Source of the DNA: a virus
Direction: 5' to 3' (one strand)
Length of the DNA: 37,864 nt
Virus record (IMG/VR): IMGVR_UViG_3300046499_000163
Span: 1 to 37,864 of that record
The notes beneath the pieces are model-generated. The model was not told the origin of the DNA, ran no database searches, and saw only the letters and a list, made by a program, of their open reading frames with translations. The position numbers were made by a program, and so were the translations under genes. Below, one piece after another: positions 12,192-20,676 of this stretch (positions are counted from its first letter, which is position 1; the number at the start of each line of letters is the position of its first letter).

Positions 12192-12333
12192 TAGCATTCC
12201 TGCAATGCTGAGATTGGTGTCTCGGCAACCTTGTCTCCTCCGTGGGCTCGCGCCTCGGTTTCGCGCCCCTCCGGCTTATGTCGGCGGGGCGTTTTGTTTT
12301 GGTGAGTACACAAACTAAGTTGGAGTAAGTTCA
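12192..12333. promoter_or_regulatory. Late control region between Q and terminase
   Basis: This 142-base gap should contain the late promoter PR' and the terminator it reads through. The terminator is clear (12264-12300). I cannot point to a convincing -35/-10 pair. Just before the small terminase gene there is GGAG 8 bases upstream of the ATG. Confidence 0.5.
12264..12300 (+). terminator. tR'-like terminator upstream of the late operon
   Basis: CGCCCC pairs with GGGGCG (12264-12269 and 12286-12291) with an inner CCG/CGG pair, followed by TTTTGTTTT. Strong intrinsic terminator on the + strand between Q and terminase, where lambdoid phages keep tR'. Confidence 0.85.
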
Positions 12334-12633
12334 ATGGCATGGCCTAAAGGCACTCCGCGGCCTGAAGGTGCGGGCCGTAAGAAGGGAACGCCGAACAAGA
12401 TCACGGCGGACATCAAGGCGCTGGCTCAGGAGCATGGCGCCACAGCGATCACAATCTTGGCGACGATCCTGACGACCGCTGAGAGCGATCAGGCGAAGAT
12501 TGCTGCAGCTAAAGAACTGCTGGACCGCGGCTATGGCAAGGCCACGCAGCAGGTTATTGGCGCCGGCGAGGATGGCGAGCATCTGATCGATGCCAGCCTG
12601 AATGTAACGTTCGTATCTCCCGATGGAGATTGA
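12334..12633 (+). CDS. terS: Probable terminase small subunit
   Basis: A 99-residue protein with a basic, Gly/Pro-rich N-terminus (MAWPKGTPRPEGAGRKKGTP then NKITADIKALAQEHG) and a helical core (IAAAKELLDRGYGKATQQ). This form is common immediately upstream of phage large terminases and is usually annotated as small subunit. It would recognise the packaging start (pac), often located in its own gene. It is short for a full small terminase, and the basic N-terminus may be the DNA contact. It overlaps the large-subunit start by 11 bases. Confidence 0.6.
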   Translation: MAWPKGTPRPEGAGRKKGTPNKITADIKALAQEHGATAITILATILTTAESDQAKIAAAKELLDRGYGKATQQVIGAGEDGEHLIDASLNVTFVSPDGD

Positions 12634-13882
12634 GTTTCCAGCGAAGCTTCAGTGCCTCTTCAAGCCGAAGCGCTACAAGATCCTGCACGGCGGTCGCGGC
12701 GGCGCTAAATCCTGGGGCATTGCCCGCGCTCTGCTGACGATTGGCGCTTCGAAGTGCATCCGCGTGCTCTGTGCGCGTGAAATGCAGACTTCCATCGCGC
12801 AGTCTGTGCACAAGCTGCTGAAGGACCAGATAAAGGCGCTCGGGCTCGAATCGTTCTATGAGGTCCAGCAATACGTCATCAAGGGCCGCAACGGGACTGA
12901 ATTCACGTTCCACGGCCTGAGGCACAACATTGCGAATATCAAGTCGGTGGAAGGCACTGATATTTGCTGGGTTGAGGAGGCGCAGACGGTCAGCAAGTCG
13001 TCTTGGGACACGCTGATTCCGACCATCCGGAAGGAAGGGTCGGAGATCTGGGTCAGCTTCAACCCGTCGCTTGAGGCTGACGAGACGTATCAGCGCTTCG
13101 TCGTCTCGCCCCCGAGCGATTCGATTGTCGTCAAGATCAACTGGAGCGATAACCCTTGGTTCCCCGAGGTGCTGCGCCAGGAGAAGGACGACCTGAAGGC
13201 GAAAGACCCTGACGCATACCTGACGGTGTGGGAAGGGCACTGCAAGCAGACGCTGGATGGCGCGATCTACGCCAACGAGGTGCGGCAGGCAACGTCAGAT
13301 GGACGATTTACCCGCGTGCCTTACGACCAGTCAAAGCCGGTGCACACGTTTTGGGACTTGGGGCGGGCAGATAAGACGGCAATCTGGTTCGCGCAAATGG
13401 TCGGTTTCGAGTTCCGTGTTATCGACTACTACGAGAGCCAAGGGCACGCGCTGGCGCATTACCTGAAACATCTGCAGGGGAAATCGTATGTCTACGGCGA
13501 TACGTGGCTGCCTCATGACGCTGATAACGAGCTACTGGCTTCTGAGCGCACCATTGCGCAGCAGGCCAGGGCAGCGGGCTTCCACGTTCGCATCACGCCC
13601 AAGAGCAGCATAGCGGATGGGATCAATGCGGCTCGAACGATCTTTGCAAACTGCTGGTTCGACGCCGAGAAATGCGCAGATGGCATTCAGTGCATGCGCA
13701 ACTACCGCTACGAGGTCGACCCCGACACGCAGCAGTACAGCACGAAGCCGTTGCACGATTGGGCGTCTCACGGCGCTGATGCATTCCGATACCTGGCTGT
13801 CGCGCTGCGAGAGCCCAAGAAACGACAAACGAAGGCAGTCCCGCGCCCCCCGATGGGCCAGGGCGGCTGGATGAGAGGCTAA
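12623..13882 (+). CDS. terL: Terminase large subunit
   Basis: A 419-residue packaging motor. The ATPase domain has a Walker A-like loop, Gly-Gly-Arg-Gly-Gly-Ala-Lys-Ser-Trp at about residues 23-31, and a Walker B with catalytic Glu (ICWVEEAQ, about 113-120). The C-terminal nuclease has the conserved acidic positions Asp in TFWDLGRADKT (about 240-250), Asp in YGDTWLPHDADN and Asp in HGADAFRY. The sequence type (Terminase_3/PBSX and Sf6 gp2-like) goes with headful packaging, which fits a circular assembly. There is no clear ribosome site; start is coupled to the small subunit. Confidence 0.95.
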   Translation: MEIEFPAKLQCLFKPKRYKILHGGRGGAKSWGIARALLTIGASKCIRVLCAREMQTSIAQSVHKLLKDQIKALGLESFYEVQQYVIKGRNGTEFTFHGLRHNIANIKSVEGTDICWVEEAQTVSKSSWDTLIPTIRKEGSEIWVSFNPSLEADETYQRFVVSPPSDSIVVKINWSDNPWFPEVLRQEKDDLKAKDPDAYLTVWEGHCKQTLDGAIYANEVRQATSDGRFTRVPYDQSKPVHTFWDLGRADKTAIWFAQMVGFEFRVIDYYESQGHALAHYLKHLQGKSYVYGDTWLPHDADNELLASERTIAQQARAAGFHVRITPKSSIADGINAARTIFANCWFDAEKCADGIQCMRNYRYEVDPDTQQYSTKPLHDWASHGADAFRYLAVALREPKKRQTKAVPRPPMGQGGWMRG

Positions 13883-13885
13883 TTG

Positions 13886-16027
13886 ATGGCACGGAAGAAA
13901 AAGGACGCCGCAGGCGATATCGATCCTATCGTCAAAGAGGCGAAGGAACGGTTTGCGCGCTGCGAAGAGCACGAGTCCGAGTTCCGGCGCCTGTTCGTCT
14001 CCGACTTGAAGTTCGCCAACGGTGACAGCGACAACGGCTGGCAGTGGCCGGACCAGATCCGCAGCAGCCGCGACGGCGGTAACCGCCCCTGCCTGACGAT
14101 AAACAAAACCAGGCAGCACAATCTGCAGATCATCAACGACGCGAAGAAGAACAAGCCGAGCGTCAAGACCCTGCCGATTGACGGTGCGGCCGATGTCGAG
14201 ATTGCCAAGATCCTTGACGGCATCGTGCGCCACATCGAGTACAACTCGCACGCCGAGACGGTCTATGACACCGCCACCGAGTTCGCTGTGCAGGGTGGCC
14301 TGGGCTATTGGCGCGTGGTGACCGAGTACGCGCACGATGGCAGCTTCGAGCAGGAAATCTTCCTGCGTCGCGTCAAGGACACTCTCACCGTCCACCTAGA
14401 TCCGGACATCGAATCTGCCGATGGTGCCGATGCCAAGTTCGGCTTCGTGTTCGAGGACATCACCAAGACCGAGTTCGAGGCGCAGTGCCCCGGCGAGGTG
14501 GCCGAGAGCGTCAATTTCCCGATGTCGCGCACTGGCGATGCGTGGCTGGACAAGGACAAGATTCGCATCTGCGAGTACTTCTACAAGCGCGCCAAGAAAG
14601 ACACGCTGGTGAATCACCCGATCCACGGCCCGGTGCTGATCTCGAAGATTGCTGACCCCGAGGAAGCCAAGGCGTTGCTGGCTGACGCCAACGTGCAGAA
14701 GCGCGACGTGATGGAGCCAGAGATCACCTGGTGCAAGATCGCTGGCGACAAGGTGATCGACGAAAAGCCGTGGCCAGGCCGCTACATCCCCATCGTGCGC
14801 GTCATTGGCGAGGAAATGGTCATCGATGGCAAGGTGGAGAGGAAGGGCCACACGCGATCGATGAAAGACCCGCAGCGCATGTACAACTACATGAGCAGCG
14901 CCAACGTCGAGTACATCGCACTGCAGACCAAGACGCCGTTCATTGCTGCGGCAGAGGCCATCGAGGGCCACGAGGAAGCGTGGCAGCGAGCGAATCAGGA
15001 CAACCTGCCGTACCTGCCGTTCAACGCGTTCGATGAGAACGGCAACGCGATCCCGCGCCCGCAGCGCGAGCAGCCCCCGGTAGGCGCCGCAGCGTACCTG
15101 CAGGGCATGCAGACCGCGCAGCAGGAACTGATGATGTCGTCGGGCCAGTATCAGGAGCAGTTTGGCCAGCAGTCGAATGCGCAGGCCGGCGTAGCCATCC
15201 AGGCCCGCCAGCGCCAGGGCGACACGGCGACGTACCACTTCATCGACAACGTGGCGCGCGCGATCCGCTACACCGGGCGCATCCTCATTGACCTGATCCC
15301 GAAGATCTACGACACGCGCCGCGTGGTGCGGATCATTGGCGAGGACGGCAGCGAGACGTTCGCCACGCTGGACCCGGAGCAGCGCCATCCTGTGGCCATG
15401 CCGAACGGCCAGCCGGCGCCGCCCGAGGCCGACCGCCAGGGCATGGACGTGGAACTGATCTACAACCCCGGCATCGGCCGCTATGACGTGACCGTCGAGG
15501 TCGGCCCGAGCTTCGAGACGCGCCGCCAGGAAGCGTTCAACGCCCTGACGCAGATCATGTCGCAGGACAAGGATCTGATGAAGGTGGCCGGCGATCTGTT
15601 GTTCAAGGCGGCCGATTTCCCAATGGCCGAAGACGTGGCCGAGCGCCTGCACCGCACGATCCCGAAGGCGATTCTGGGCGAAGGCCCGACGCCCGAGCAG
15701 CAGGACATGCACGACAAGATGCAGCAGATGGGCCAGATGATCGAGCATCTGTCGCAGGCGCTGCAGGAAGCCCGTGGCGGCCACGAATCGGACAAGGTGC
15801 AGATCGAGGCATACCGCGCCGAATCGGACCGCATGAAGGCGCTGGGCGACCGCATCGATCCGGAGGTCGTATCACACATCGCTACGCAGGTCGTGCTGCA
15901 GATGATGGAGACCGGCATGCCGATGCAGCCGCAGGGCGCGCCGCCAGATCCGGCGCAGATGCAGCCAACACCGCAACCGCCTCCGGGCGGTTTTTCTTCG
16001 CCCACACAACCGCAACAGGAGCAATAA
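13886..16027 (+). CDS. Portal protein, P22 type
   Basis: A 713-residue protein, close to P22 gp1 at 725. It carries features of the P22 portal family: the N-terminal DGGNRPCLTINKTRQHNLQI region, a central RMYNYMSSANVEYIALQTKT segment and a QSNAQAGVAIQARQRQGDTA helix. Twelve copies would form the ring through which DNA enters and leaves. The C-terminus is helical (about 590-660), then Pro/Gln/Met-rich. Remarkably, that tail includes a complete terminator hairpin in its DNA (15975-15996). The ATG at 13886 is 3 bases after a TTG that also opens the frame. Confidence 0.95.
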   Translation: MARKKKDAAGDIDPIVKEAKERFARCEEHESEFRRLFVSDLKFANGDSDNGWQWPDQIRSSRDGGNRPCLTINKTRQHNLQIINDAKKNKPSVKTLPIDGAADVEIAKILDGIVRHIEYNSHAETVYDTATEFAVQGGLGYWRVVTEYAHDGSFEQEIFLRRVKDTLTVHLDPDIESADGADAKFGFVFEDITKTEFEAQCPGEVAESVNFPMSRTGDAWLDKDKIRICEYFYKRAKKDTLVNHPIHGPVLISKIADPEEAKALLADANVQKRDVMEPEITWCKIAGDKVIDEKPWPGRYIPIVRVIGEEMVIDGKVERKGHTRSMKDPQRMYNYMSSANVEYIALQTKTPFIAAAEAIEGHEEAWQRANQDNLPYLPFNAFDENGNAIPRPQREQPPVGAAAYLQGMQTAQQELMMSSGQYQEQFGQQSNAQAGVAIQARQRQGDTATYHFIDNVARAIRYTGRILIDLIPKIYDTRRVVRIIGEDGSETFATLDPEQRHPVAMPNGQPAPPEADRQGMDVELIYNPGIGRYDVTVEVGPSFETRRQEAFNALTQIMSQDKDLMKVAGDLLFKAADFPMAEDVAERLHRTIPKAILGEGPTPEQQDMHDKMQQMGQMIEHLSQALQEARGGHESDKVQIEAYRAESDRMKALGDRIDPEVVSHIATQVVLQMMETGMPMQPQGAPPDPAQMQPTPQPPPGGFSSPTQPQQEQ
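15975..15996 (+). terminator. Terminator hairpin inside the portal gene
   Basis: AACCGCC-TCCG-GGCGGTT followed by TTTCTT-type tract, coding Pro-Pro-Pro-Gly-Gly-Phe near the portal C-terminus. The same stem-loop recurs at 17833-17855. A UUCG-like TCCG tetraloop on a 7-bp GC-rich stem should be an efficient intrinsic terminator. Confidence 0.75.
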
Positions 16028-16336
16028 ATGCCCGGCTACATCGGAATTCTTCAGGACGCGTCGAACGTGGCGCCCGTTTCCACGCTGTTTATCATCCGCC
16101 AGACGCTGACGCCCGCGTCGGTCGCGGCCAACACCAGCGCTGAGCAGGCGTTCGCCGTGCCAGGCCTGCAAGTGGGCGACTCCATCGACATCAACAAGGC
16201 ATCGCATCAGGTCGGTCTGTCCATCGGCAACGTGCGCGTATCGGCGGCCAATACCTTGGCGATCCAGTTCGTGAACACGACCGGCAGCCCGATTGTGCCG
16301 ACTGCCGAGCAGTACATCATCGGCGGCCAGCGCTAA
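16028..16336 (+). CDS. Small virion protein candidate (102 aa)
   Basis: A 102-residue neutral protein starting at the portal stop. Alternating Thr, Val, Ala and Ile residues suggest a small beta-sandwich (TLFIIRQTLTPASVAANTSA, then LAIQFVNTTGSPI). Its size and composition resemble the gene at 23584-23925 and small head-decoration proteins. There is no signal peptide. Position between portal and scaffold suggests a capsid or neck surface role, which is inference. Confidence 0.65.
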   Translation: MPGYIGILQDASNVAPVSTLFIIRQTLTPASVAANTSAEQAFAVPGLQVGDSIDINKASHQVGLSIGNVRVSAANTLAIQFVNTTGSPIVPTAEQYIIGGQR

Positions 16337-16345
16337 GGACCCGCG

Positions 16346-16663
16346 ATGATCCTGCTCTCGGCTAATGCGTTGTGCATGAAGGTGGCCGTTACCGCCTCGG
16401 CCAGTGCTTCCGTCCCGCTCCCGGCAACCGGCGTAAATGTTCGCCTGGTCAACGAGGGGCCGAACACCTGCTATATCTCGGTGGGCGTCGGCGCGCAAAC
16501 TGCGACGCTGCCCGGTACCACGCCAGCCCGCACATGCACGCCGGTCCTCGTCGGCGAAGACATTTCGCTAGGCCTGCAAGATACGGTGCAGGTCAATCAG
16601 ATCTCCGCGATCTGCGCCAGTGGCACGACGACGATTGATGTTCAAGTTGGGGGCGGCATCTAA
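16346..16663 (+). CDS. Small virion protein candidate (105 aa)
   Basis: A 105-residue protein rich in Val, Ala, Ser and Thr, starting MILLSANALCMKVAVTASAS, with strand-like blocks ending in TTIDVQVGGG. It has three cysteines in the second half (TCYISVG, RTCTPVL, AICASGT). A jelly-roll-like decoration domain is plausible. The stop overlaps the next start by one base (TAATG). No family is recognised. Confidence 0.65.
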   Translation: MILLSANALCMKVAVTASASASVPLPATGVNVRLVNEGPNTCYISVGVGAQTATLPGTTPARTCTPVLVGEDISLGLQDTVQVNQISAICASGTTTIDVQVGGGI

Positions 16664-17463
16664 TGCTTAGGTCCGGGTATGGGCGGCGCTCTGCATTCGC
16701 CCGGAGTGCCATCGCGTCGTTCAATCCACTATCGCTATTCGTTTCCGGCGAGCAAGGCGTCTGGTATGACCCGTCCGACTTCGCCAACATGTTTCAGGAC
16801 AGCGCGGGCACGACGCCGGTTACTGCGGTTGGGCAGCCGGTTGGCAAGATACTCGACAAGTCGGGGCGCGGCAACCACGCGCTACAGGCGACGACCGCCA
16901 ATCGTCCGGTACTGCAACAGGATGGCGCGGGGCGCTATTACCTCGCATTCAACGGCACGAATAGCAGTCTCGCCACGGCGGGCAATGTGGATCTGACCGG
17001 GACTGCGCAGGTGAGCGTGTTCGCTGGCGTGCGGAAACTGAGTGATGCGGCGCGGGGCCTGTTGGTTGAATTGGGGAATGCCCTAACAAGCAACGGTTTT
17101 CAGATCAACGCACCGTCCGCTGCTGCCACTAGCAACTACACGTTCTTATCAGCTGGGTCAACACAAATCACTGCCACCGCTACGCCTTTCGCGGCCCCTC
17201 TAACAAGCGTGATTACGGGGCAAGGTGACATTGCGGCACCGTCCAACACCATCCGCGTTAATGGCGCTCAGGTGGCAAGCAATCCGGCGTCGCAGGGATC
17301 GGGTGCGTTTTCCAACAACCCTATTTACATCGGCGCACGCGGCGGTTCGTCCCTGTTCTTCAACGGCAACTTATACGGCCTGATCGTGCGCGGCGCGACT
17401 TCCAACGCATCGCAGATCGCGCGGGCGGAAATGTTCATGAACAGCAAAACGGGGGCTTACTAA
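16663..17463 (+). CDS. LamG/concanavalin-like virion protein
   Basis: A 266-residue protein. After a short basic N-terminus it has the pattern of phage LamG-like proteins: SLFVSGEQGVWYDPSDFANM, then SAGTTPVTAVGQPVGKILDK SGRGN and YYLAFNGTNSSL, and a C-terminal IYIGARGGSSLFFNGNLYGL motif. This is a 13- or 14-strand jelly roll that usually binds sugars or coats the virion. Between portal and scaffold it is likely a head fibre or decoration protein that could bind host or mucosal glycans. Fold is well supported by motifs, the ligand is unknown. Confidence 0.75.
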   Translation: MLRSGYGRRSAFARSAIASFNPLSLFVSGEQGVWYDPSDFANMFQDSAGTTPVTAVGQPVGKILDKSGRGNHALQATTANRPVLQQDGAGRYYLAFNGTNSSLATAGNVDLTGTAQVSVFAGVRKLSDAARGLLVELGNALTSNGFQINAPSAAATSNYTFLSAGSTQITATATPFAAPLTSVITGQGDIAAPSNTIRVNGAQVASNPASQGSGAFSNNPIYIGARGGSSLFFNGNLYGLIVRGATSNASQIARAEMFMNSKTGAY

Positions 17464-17811
17464 ATGGCATACGTACACCGCTGTCTAATCATCCCCGCCG
17501 CGCAACAGGTGTTCGCGCAGACCCTTTGCGCGGATCTTGCCGGTCCACCTGGGGCGGGCATGTTCGCAACGGGGCTATCCGCCGATGGCAACGCGCCCGC
17601 AAGTCACTACGTCACGGCAGGCATGATCGAAGACACGTTCGCCGCGTTGCTGACGGACGCGGGCGCAGTCTATGCGGCGTGCCAATCCGCAGGGTTGCCG
17701 CACACGCTGGCGCAGGTACAGGCGTTGTTGGCGTCGGCTGATATATCCGACGAAGAGCCGTTCGCCGCTATGTCGCGGCTTGGGCTGCAACTAGTGCAGA
17801 CGCCGCAGTAA
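17464..17811 (+). CDS. Hypothetical protein after the LamG gene (115 aa)
   Basis: A 115-residue protein starting MAYVHRCLIIPAAQQVFAQT, Ala/Leu-rich and mostly helical in its second half (TLAQVQALLASADISDEEPF). It begins at the LamG stop and is followed by a terminator. Similar small helical proteins commonly follow LamG-like genes in phages and may act as a partner or chaperone. That role is inferred only from adjacency. Confidence 0.65.
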   Translation: MAYVHRCLIIPAAQQVFAQTLCADLAGPPGAGMFATGLSADGNAPASHYVTAGMIEDTFAALLTDAGAVYAACQSAGLPHTLAQVQALLASADISDEEPFAAMSRLGLQLVQTPQ

Positions 17812-17832
17812 AGCAACACCGCATTCCCCTCC

Positions 17833-17855
17833 AACCGCCTCCGGGCGGTTTTTTT
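17833..17855 (+). terminator. Terminator between decoration genes and scaffold
   Basis: AACCGCC-TCCG-GGCGGTT with seven T (17849-17855). It shares 22 consecutive bases with the hairpin in the portal gene. It separates the decoration genes from scaffold and coat. Confidence 0.9.
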
Positions 17856-17901
17856 ACGCCTACCGGTGGGCCATCACCGGGCTCAATCCTTGGATACGTC
17901 C

Positions 17902-18615
17902 ATGCAAACCGAAGTCGAAGCCGGCAACGCGCCGGAGTTGGGAACCGTCACGCCTACGGGGCAGGAACAGGCGCAAACGCCCGTCGAAATCAGCGCGGAA
18001 CCGGGCACCGGGCAAACCGCAGATGCAGTCGAAACGCCGCCGCAGGACAAACGGAACGCAGATGCGATCCAACGGCGAATCGATCAGTTGACGCGTGAGA
18101 AATACGAGGAACGCAGGCATCGCGAGGCGATTCAGGCGCGGCTTCAGCAGTACGAGCAGCAGGGGCAAGAGACGCCGCAACAAGAGCCTGTTGACCTTGA
18201 TGCGGCTGTCGAAGCGCGGATTAAGCAGCGCGAATTCGAAAAGAAGACCGATTCGGTTTATCAGGCCGGGAAAGCTGAATTCCCCGACTTCGATAAATCA
18301 CTCGAGACATTCAAGTTGTTTGGCGGCATCCCGCCCGCAATGTCGGATGTCGTTCTTGAGATCGATGATGCGCACAAGGTGCTCAACCACCTAGGCAGCA
18401 ATCCAGCAGAAGTCGAGCGACTCATGTCGATGTCGGCCCCTCGTATGGCGCTTGAGATCGGACGCATTGAAGCGTCACTCAAGCAAATCAAGCCACCCCC
18501 TATCTCCAAAGCCCCTGCCCCGATCTCTCCCATCGGAGGGAAATCCGCACCCGTTGAGCCGGCTGAGTTCGGCTCGACGGAGGAGTACGCGGCATGGCGG
18601 CGCAAAACCCGTTAA
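17902..18615 (+). CDS. Scaffolding protein
   Basis: A 237-residue highly charged protein directly before the coat gene, where P22 has gp8. An acidic, Gln/Thr/Pro-rich N-terminus (1-55) leads into a coiled coil (IDQLTREKYEERRHREAIQA at about 66-85, then further Gln/Glu-rich helix). A helical middle follows, and a basic/Pro-rich C-terminus (SLKQIKPPPISKAPAP) may bind coat. The ATG at 17902 is chosen; a GTG at 17866 would add 12 residues lying next to the terminator. No strong ribosome site is visible. Confidence 0.75.
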   Translation: MQTEVEAGNAPELGTVTPTGQEQAQTPVEISAEPGTGQTADAVETPPQDKRNADAIQRRIDQLTREKYEERRHREAIQARLQQYEQQGQETPQQEPVDLDAAVEARIKQREFEKKTDSVYQAGKAEFPDFDKSLETFKLFGGIPPAMSDVVLEIDDAHKVLNHLGSNPAEVERLMSMSAPRMALEIGRIEASLKQIKPPPISKAPAPISPIGGKSAPVEPAEFGSTEEYAAWRRKTR

Positions 18616-18626
18616 TGAGGCCCTAA

Positions 18627-19835
18627 ATGGCAAATACGCTTCTCACCCCGACCAAGATCATGGACGAATCGCTCATGATCCTCGAAAACAACCTGACGTT
18701 TTCGAGCCGCATCAACAGCGAGTACTCCGACGAGTTCGCGCGTACCGGCGCCAAGATCGGCGCGACTGTGAACGCCCGCAAGCCGAACCGCTTCGTCGGT
18801 ACCAGCGGCCCGAACCTGAACATCGAAAACGTGAACGAAACCAGCGTGCCCATCACGCTGACCACGCAGTTCCACGTCGATTTCACGTTCAGCTCGCAGG
18901 AACTGACCCTGACGGTCGATCGCTTCGCGGATCGCTACCTGAAGCCGGCCATGGCGACCATCGCCAACAAGATCGACTTCGACGGCCTGGCGCTGGCCTA
19001 CAACGTCGCGAACAACGTCGGCACCGTGGGCACCACCCCGAACGACATCAAGGCACTGCTCGACATGGGCGTGAAGCTGGACAACGAGGCGACCCCTCGC
19101 GATGGCCAGCGTACTGTGGTGTGGGACCCGGCCACCAACGGCTCGATGGTCAAGGCCGCTGCCGGCCTGCTCAACCCGTCGAACAAGATCGGCTCGCAGT
19201 ACGAGTCGGGCATCTTCTCGCCCTCCGGCCTGGGCTTCGACATCGGCATGGACCAGAACGTGAATACCTTCACGACTGGCACCCGCAGCAATGGCACCGT
19301 GTCCGGCGCAGGCCAGACCGGCTCGTCGCTGCTGGTGACCGGCCTGGGCGCGGGCGGCACCGTGAAGAAGGGCGACACCTTCACCCTCGCCAGCGTCTTC
19401 GGCGTGAACCCGCAGAACCGCCAATCGACCGGCGTCCTGCGCCAGTTCACCGTGCTGGCCGATGCGACCGCTGACGGCTCGGGCAATGCCACGCTGAGCA
19501 TCTTCCCGGCGATCAACACCGCGGCCTCCAACCAGCAGTACCAGACCGTCAGCGCCGGCCCGGCTAACTCGGCTGCCGTGACCTGGGACATCGCTGCCAG
19601 CACGCAGTACGTCGCCAACCTGGGCTACCACAAGGATGCCTTCACGCTGGCCACCGCCGACTTGGAAGACGTGTCGCAGTTCGGCGCATGGGGTGCGCGT
19701 CGCAACTACAAGGGCATCTCGATGCGTATCGCGCGTCAGTACGCCATCGGCACCGACACCGTGCCGGTGAGAATCGATGTGCTTTATGGATACGCCGCCA
19801 TTTATCCTGAATTGGCATGCCGCCTGGTCCGCTGA
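18627..19835 (+). CDS. Major coat protein, P22 gp5 type
   Basis: A 402-residue protein starting MANTLLTPTKIMDESLMILE, with the P22 coat family pattern: N-terminal helix, FVGTSGPNLNIENVNETSVP and a strand-rich QFHVDFTFSSQELTLTVDRF segment, then RYLKPAMATIANKID. The insertion region (about 200-330) is Gly/Thr/Ser-rich, as in P22-like coats with an extra I-domain. It would build the HK97-fold capsid. GAGG precedes the ATG by 8 bases, and a strong terminator follows, so this is a high-expression gene. Confidence 0.9.
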   Translation: MANTLLTPTKIMDESLMILENNLTFSSRINSEYSDEFARTGAKIGATVNARKPNRFVGTSGPNLNIENVNETSVPITLTTQFHVDFTFSSQELTLTVDRFADRYLKPAMATIANKIDFDGLALAYNVANNVGTVGTTPNDIKALLDMGVKLDNEATPRDGQRTVVWDPATNGSMVKAAAGLLNPSNKIGSQYESGIFSPSGLGFDIGMDQNVNTFTTGTRSNGTVSGAGQTGSSLLVTGLGAGGTVKKGDTFTLASVFGVNPQNRQSTGVLRQFTVLADATADGSGNATLSIFPAINTAASNQQYQTVSAGPANSAAVTWDIAASTQYVANLGYHKDAFTLATADLEDVSQFGAWGARRNYKGISMRIARQYAIGTDTVPVRIDVLYGYAAIYPELACRLVR

Positions 19836-19853
19836 TGCTCCTTCGTCAATCTG

Positions 19854-19876
19854 CCCCCTCTTCGGAGGGGGTTTTT
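19854..19876 (+). terminator. Terminator after the coat gene
   Basis: CCCCCTC-TTCG-GAGGGGG followed by TTTTT. A perfect 7-bp stem with a TTCG tetraloop, 18 bases after the coat stop. It probably reduces downstream transcription relative to coat. Confidence 0.95.
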
Positions 19877-19891
19877 ACTTCGGAGGGCGAG

Positions 19892-20230
19892 ATGGCCTAC
19901 GAATATCAAGAGTTTCCCTCTTTTGTCTCCGGCCCCAATGGCGAGCGGAAGATCGTGCAAAGCGCCGACGAGCTTGCCGCGCTGGGCGACGGTTGGAAGA
20001 TGCCGGAGCGCGTGCCATTCACGCCGCGCCAGGAAGCGCCGGACTTCGAGCATTACCCCAAGTGGGTCAATGGCGTGATCGTGGCCGATGCCGACGCAGA
20101 AGCCGCATTGCTCGCGCAGACCGCATCGCCGGAGCGCGCCGTGCTGCTGCAGATCGCAGAAGAGAAGGGCGTCCAGATCGACAAGCGGTGGTCTGATGCG
20201 CGCATTCGCGCTGCGATTGAGGCTGCCTGA
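19892..20230 (+). CDS. Hypothetical head protein (112 aa)
   Basis: A 112-residue acidic protein starting MAYEYQEFPSFVSGPNGERK. The N-terminal part has a strand-rich FPSFVSGPNG and a GDGWKMPERV motif common in small phage head-region proteins. The C-terminal 40 residues are helical (LLQIAEEKGVQIDKRWSDAR). GGAGG precedes the ATG. It lies between coat and tail-neck genes, so a head-completion role is possible. The HNH gene begins on its stop. Confidence 0.65.
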   Translation: MAYEYQEFPSFVSGPNGERKIVQSADELAALGDGWKMPERVPFTPRQEAPDFEHYPKWVNGVIVADADAEAALLAQTASPERAVLLQIAEEKGVQIDKRWSDARIRAAIEAA

Positions 20231-20676
20231 TGATGACTATCGCGGCCCGCTTACTAGCGAAACAGGTTCACGTGGATTCTGGCTGCTGGGAGTGGGTCGG
20301 GACCTTGAATGACAGCGGTTATGGCGTCATGAGGAACCACTACAAATATGTTGGCGCTCACCGTTTGAGCTACCAACAATTTGTCGGCCCAATTCCCGAT
20401 GGAATGCACGTTCTGCATAAATGCGATAACCGGAAGTGCATTAACCCGGAGCATCTATTTGTCGGAACGAATGCTGAAAATGTCGCCGATAAGGTTGCAA
20501 AGGGTCGCCAGCGCCGTCATCACGGAGAGAAAAACCCGCACGCCAGACTAACAGCGCAAGACGTGGTTGCTATCCGCGCATCCGGAGAAAGGCAGAAGGA
20601 TTTGGCCGCGAAATATGGGGTGACGCGCACGTGCATCTATGACATCCGCGTCGGTAAATCATGGGGACATCTATGA
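20230..20676 (+). CDS. HNH homing endonuclease
   Basis: A 148-residue protein with an HNH_3-type core: CWEWVGTLNDSGYGVMRN, then AHRLSYQQFVGPIPDGMHVL, HKCDNRKCINPEHLFVGTNA and a C-terminal helix-turn-helix (QKDLAAKYGVTRTCIYDI) that would contact DNA. Catalytic His and Asn residues are in HKCDN and NPEHL. The gene has lower GC and different codon use than its neighbours. It is inserted precisely, with one-base and four-base overlaps. These are free-standing mobile endonucleases that spread into related phages lacking them. Confidence 0.9.
   Translation: MMTIAARLLAKQVHVDSGCWEWVGTLNDSGYGVMRNHYKYVGAHRLSYQQFVGPIPDGMHVLHKCDNRKCINPEHLFVGTNAENVADKVAKGRQRRHHGEKNPHARLTAQDVVAIRASGERQKDLAAKYGVTRTCIYDIRVGKSWGHL

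Noticed and set aside
14396-15784. 462-residue leftward ORF
   Set aside because: Shadow of the portal gene; His/Leu/Arg-rich and without a ribosome site.
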